Part shown: in pieces, positions 5,818-5,858 of the stretch
Layout: every line of letters begins with the position of its first letter
How positions within the stretch are numbered: the stretch's first letter is position 1
NCBI GenBank assembly: GCA_025996715.1
Contig: BNTQ01000125.1
Coordinates: forward strand, 1 to 5,858
From: Bacteroidia bacterium
Lineage (GTDB): Bacteria > Bacteroidota > Bacteroidia > Bacteroidales > UBA932
Direction: 5' to 3'
Length of the DNA stretch: 5,858 bases
Made by a program: the position numbers and the translations under genes
Notes under the pieces: model-generated
The model's database searches: none
Seen by the model: the letters and a program-made list of their open reading frames with translations, nothing else
Told to the model about the DNA's origin: nothing

Positions 5818-5858
5818 AGCATTCTTTTGCTGGTGGCTATGGGGATTCCGCTTGCAAT
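5732..5858 (+). repeat. Direct copy C of 4795-4921, perfect over 127 bp to the window end
   Basis: Bases 5732-5858 equal 4795-4921 at a constant offset of 937 with no mismatch. Position 5731 (t) differs from 4794 (a), so the left limit is sharp; the right limit is the end of the window. The length of exactly 127 bp equals a k-mer size often used by short-read assemblers. C overlaps the end of copy B by six bases (ATTTTT, 5732-5737). Confidence 0.95.
5749..5858 (+). CDS. Second start of the helix-hairpin-helix gene, partial, inside copy C
   Basis: The first 36 codons of the helix-hairpin-helix gene (MWKRLLKEYF to the membrane segment) repeat here unchanged and run off the right edge. With no single base difference from the copy at 4812, it is more likely the same locus seen twice through an assembly or amplification fault than a second gene. 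If real, it would be a tandem duplicate. Confidence 0.3.
   Translation, partial: MWKRLLKEYFTFSKSERRGIIILSILLLVAMGIPLA

Overview
This looks like a chromosomal fragment from a member of the Bacteroidota, probably an environmental or metagenomic contig because genes are cut at both ends. Three things point that way. The best promoter has the Bacteroidota form TTTG-N20-TAnnTTTG, and most starts lack a strong Shine-Dalgarno sequence. The phosphoglycerate dehydrogenase is of the short kind with a Lys-Lys-Met-Gly segment in place of the usual Pro-His-Ile-Gly. The secreted carboxypeptidase-regulatory-like protein and the small beta-barrel-like protein are also typical of this phylum.

Left third (1-1365, minus strand, AT-rich): a small exported protein that resembles the start of an outer-membrane beta-barrel (961-1365). 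It is followed in the same direction by a long reading frame that runs off the left edge (896 to beyond 1). That frame has a PD-(D/E)XK-like arrangement (Asp142, Glu157-x-Lys159) and an Asn-Leu-Gln-Ser-Ala block, and I read it as a probable type II-like restriction endonuclease. Any partner methyltransferase would lie outside the window.

Middle (1366-1611): a non-coding divergent promoter region. A near-consensus Bacteroidota promoter fires rightward, and a -7-like box faces leftward.

Right two thirds (1612 onward, plus strand): four closely spaced genes that could be one transcript. These are class II fumarase (fumC), D-3-phosphoglycerate dehydrogenase (serA-like), a secreted carboxypeptidase-regulatory-like protein, and a membrane-anchored helix-hairpin-helix protein of the ComEA kind. 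The first two are central metabolism (TCA cycle, serine synthesis). I see no functional link between them and the last two.

Right end (5640-5858): the most unusual structure in the window. The first about 100 bp of the helix-hairpin-helix gene region reappear as a perfect 98-bp inverted copy fused to the 3' end of that same gene. A perfect 127-bp direct copy follows at once and ends the window. The two copies make a palindrome with 86-bp arms and a 6-nt loop. The 127-bp end repeat equals a common assembler k-mer size, and the loop junction fits snap-back self-priming, so I favour an amplification or assembly artefact over a real invertible element. The stop codon and last ten residues of the helix-hairpin-helix protein are therefore probably not native. 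I found no convincing new multi-gene system; the restriction-enzyme-like gene and the terminal palindrome deserve the second look.
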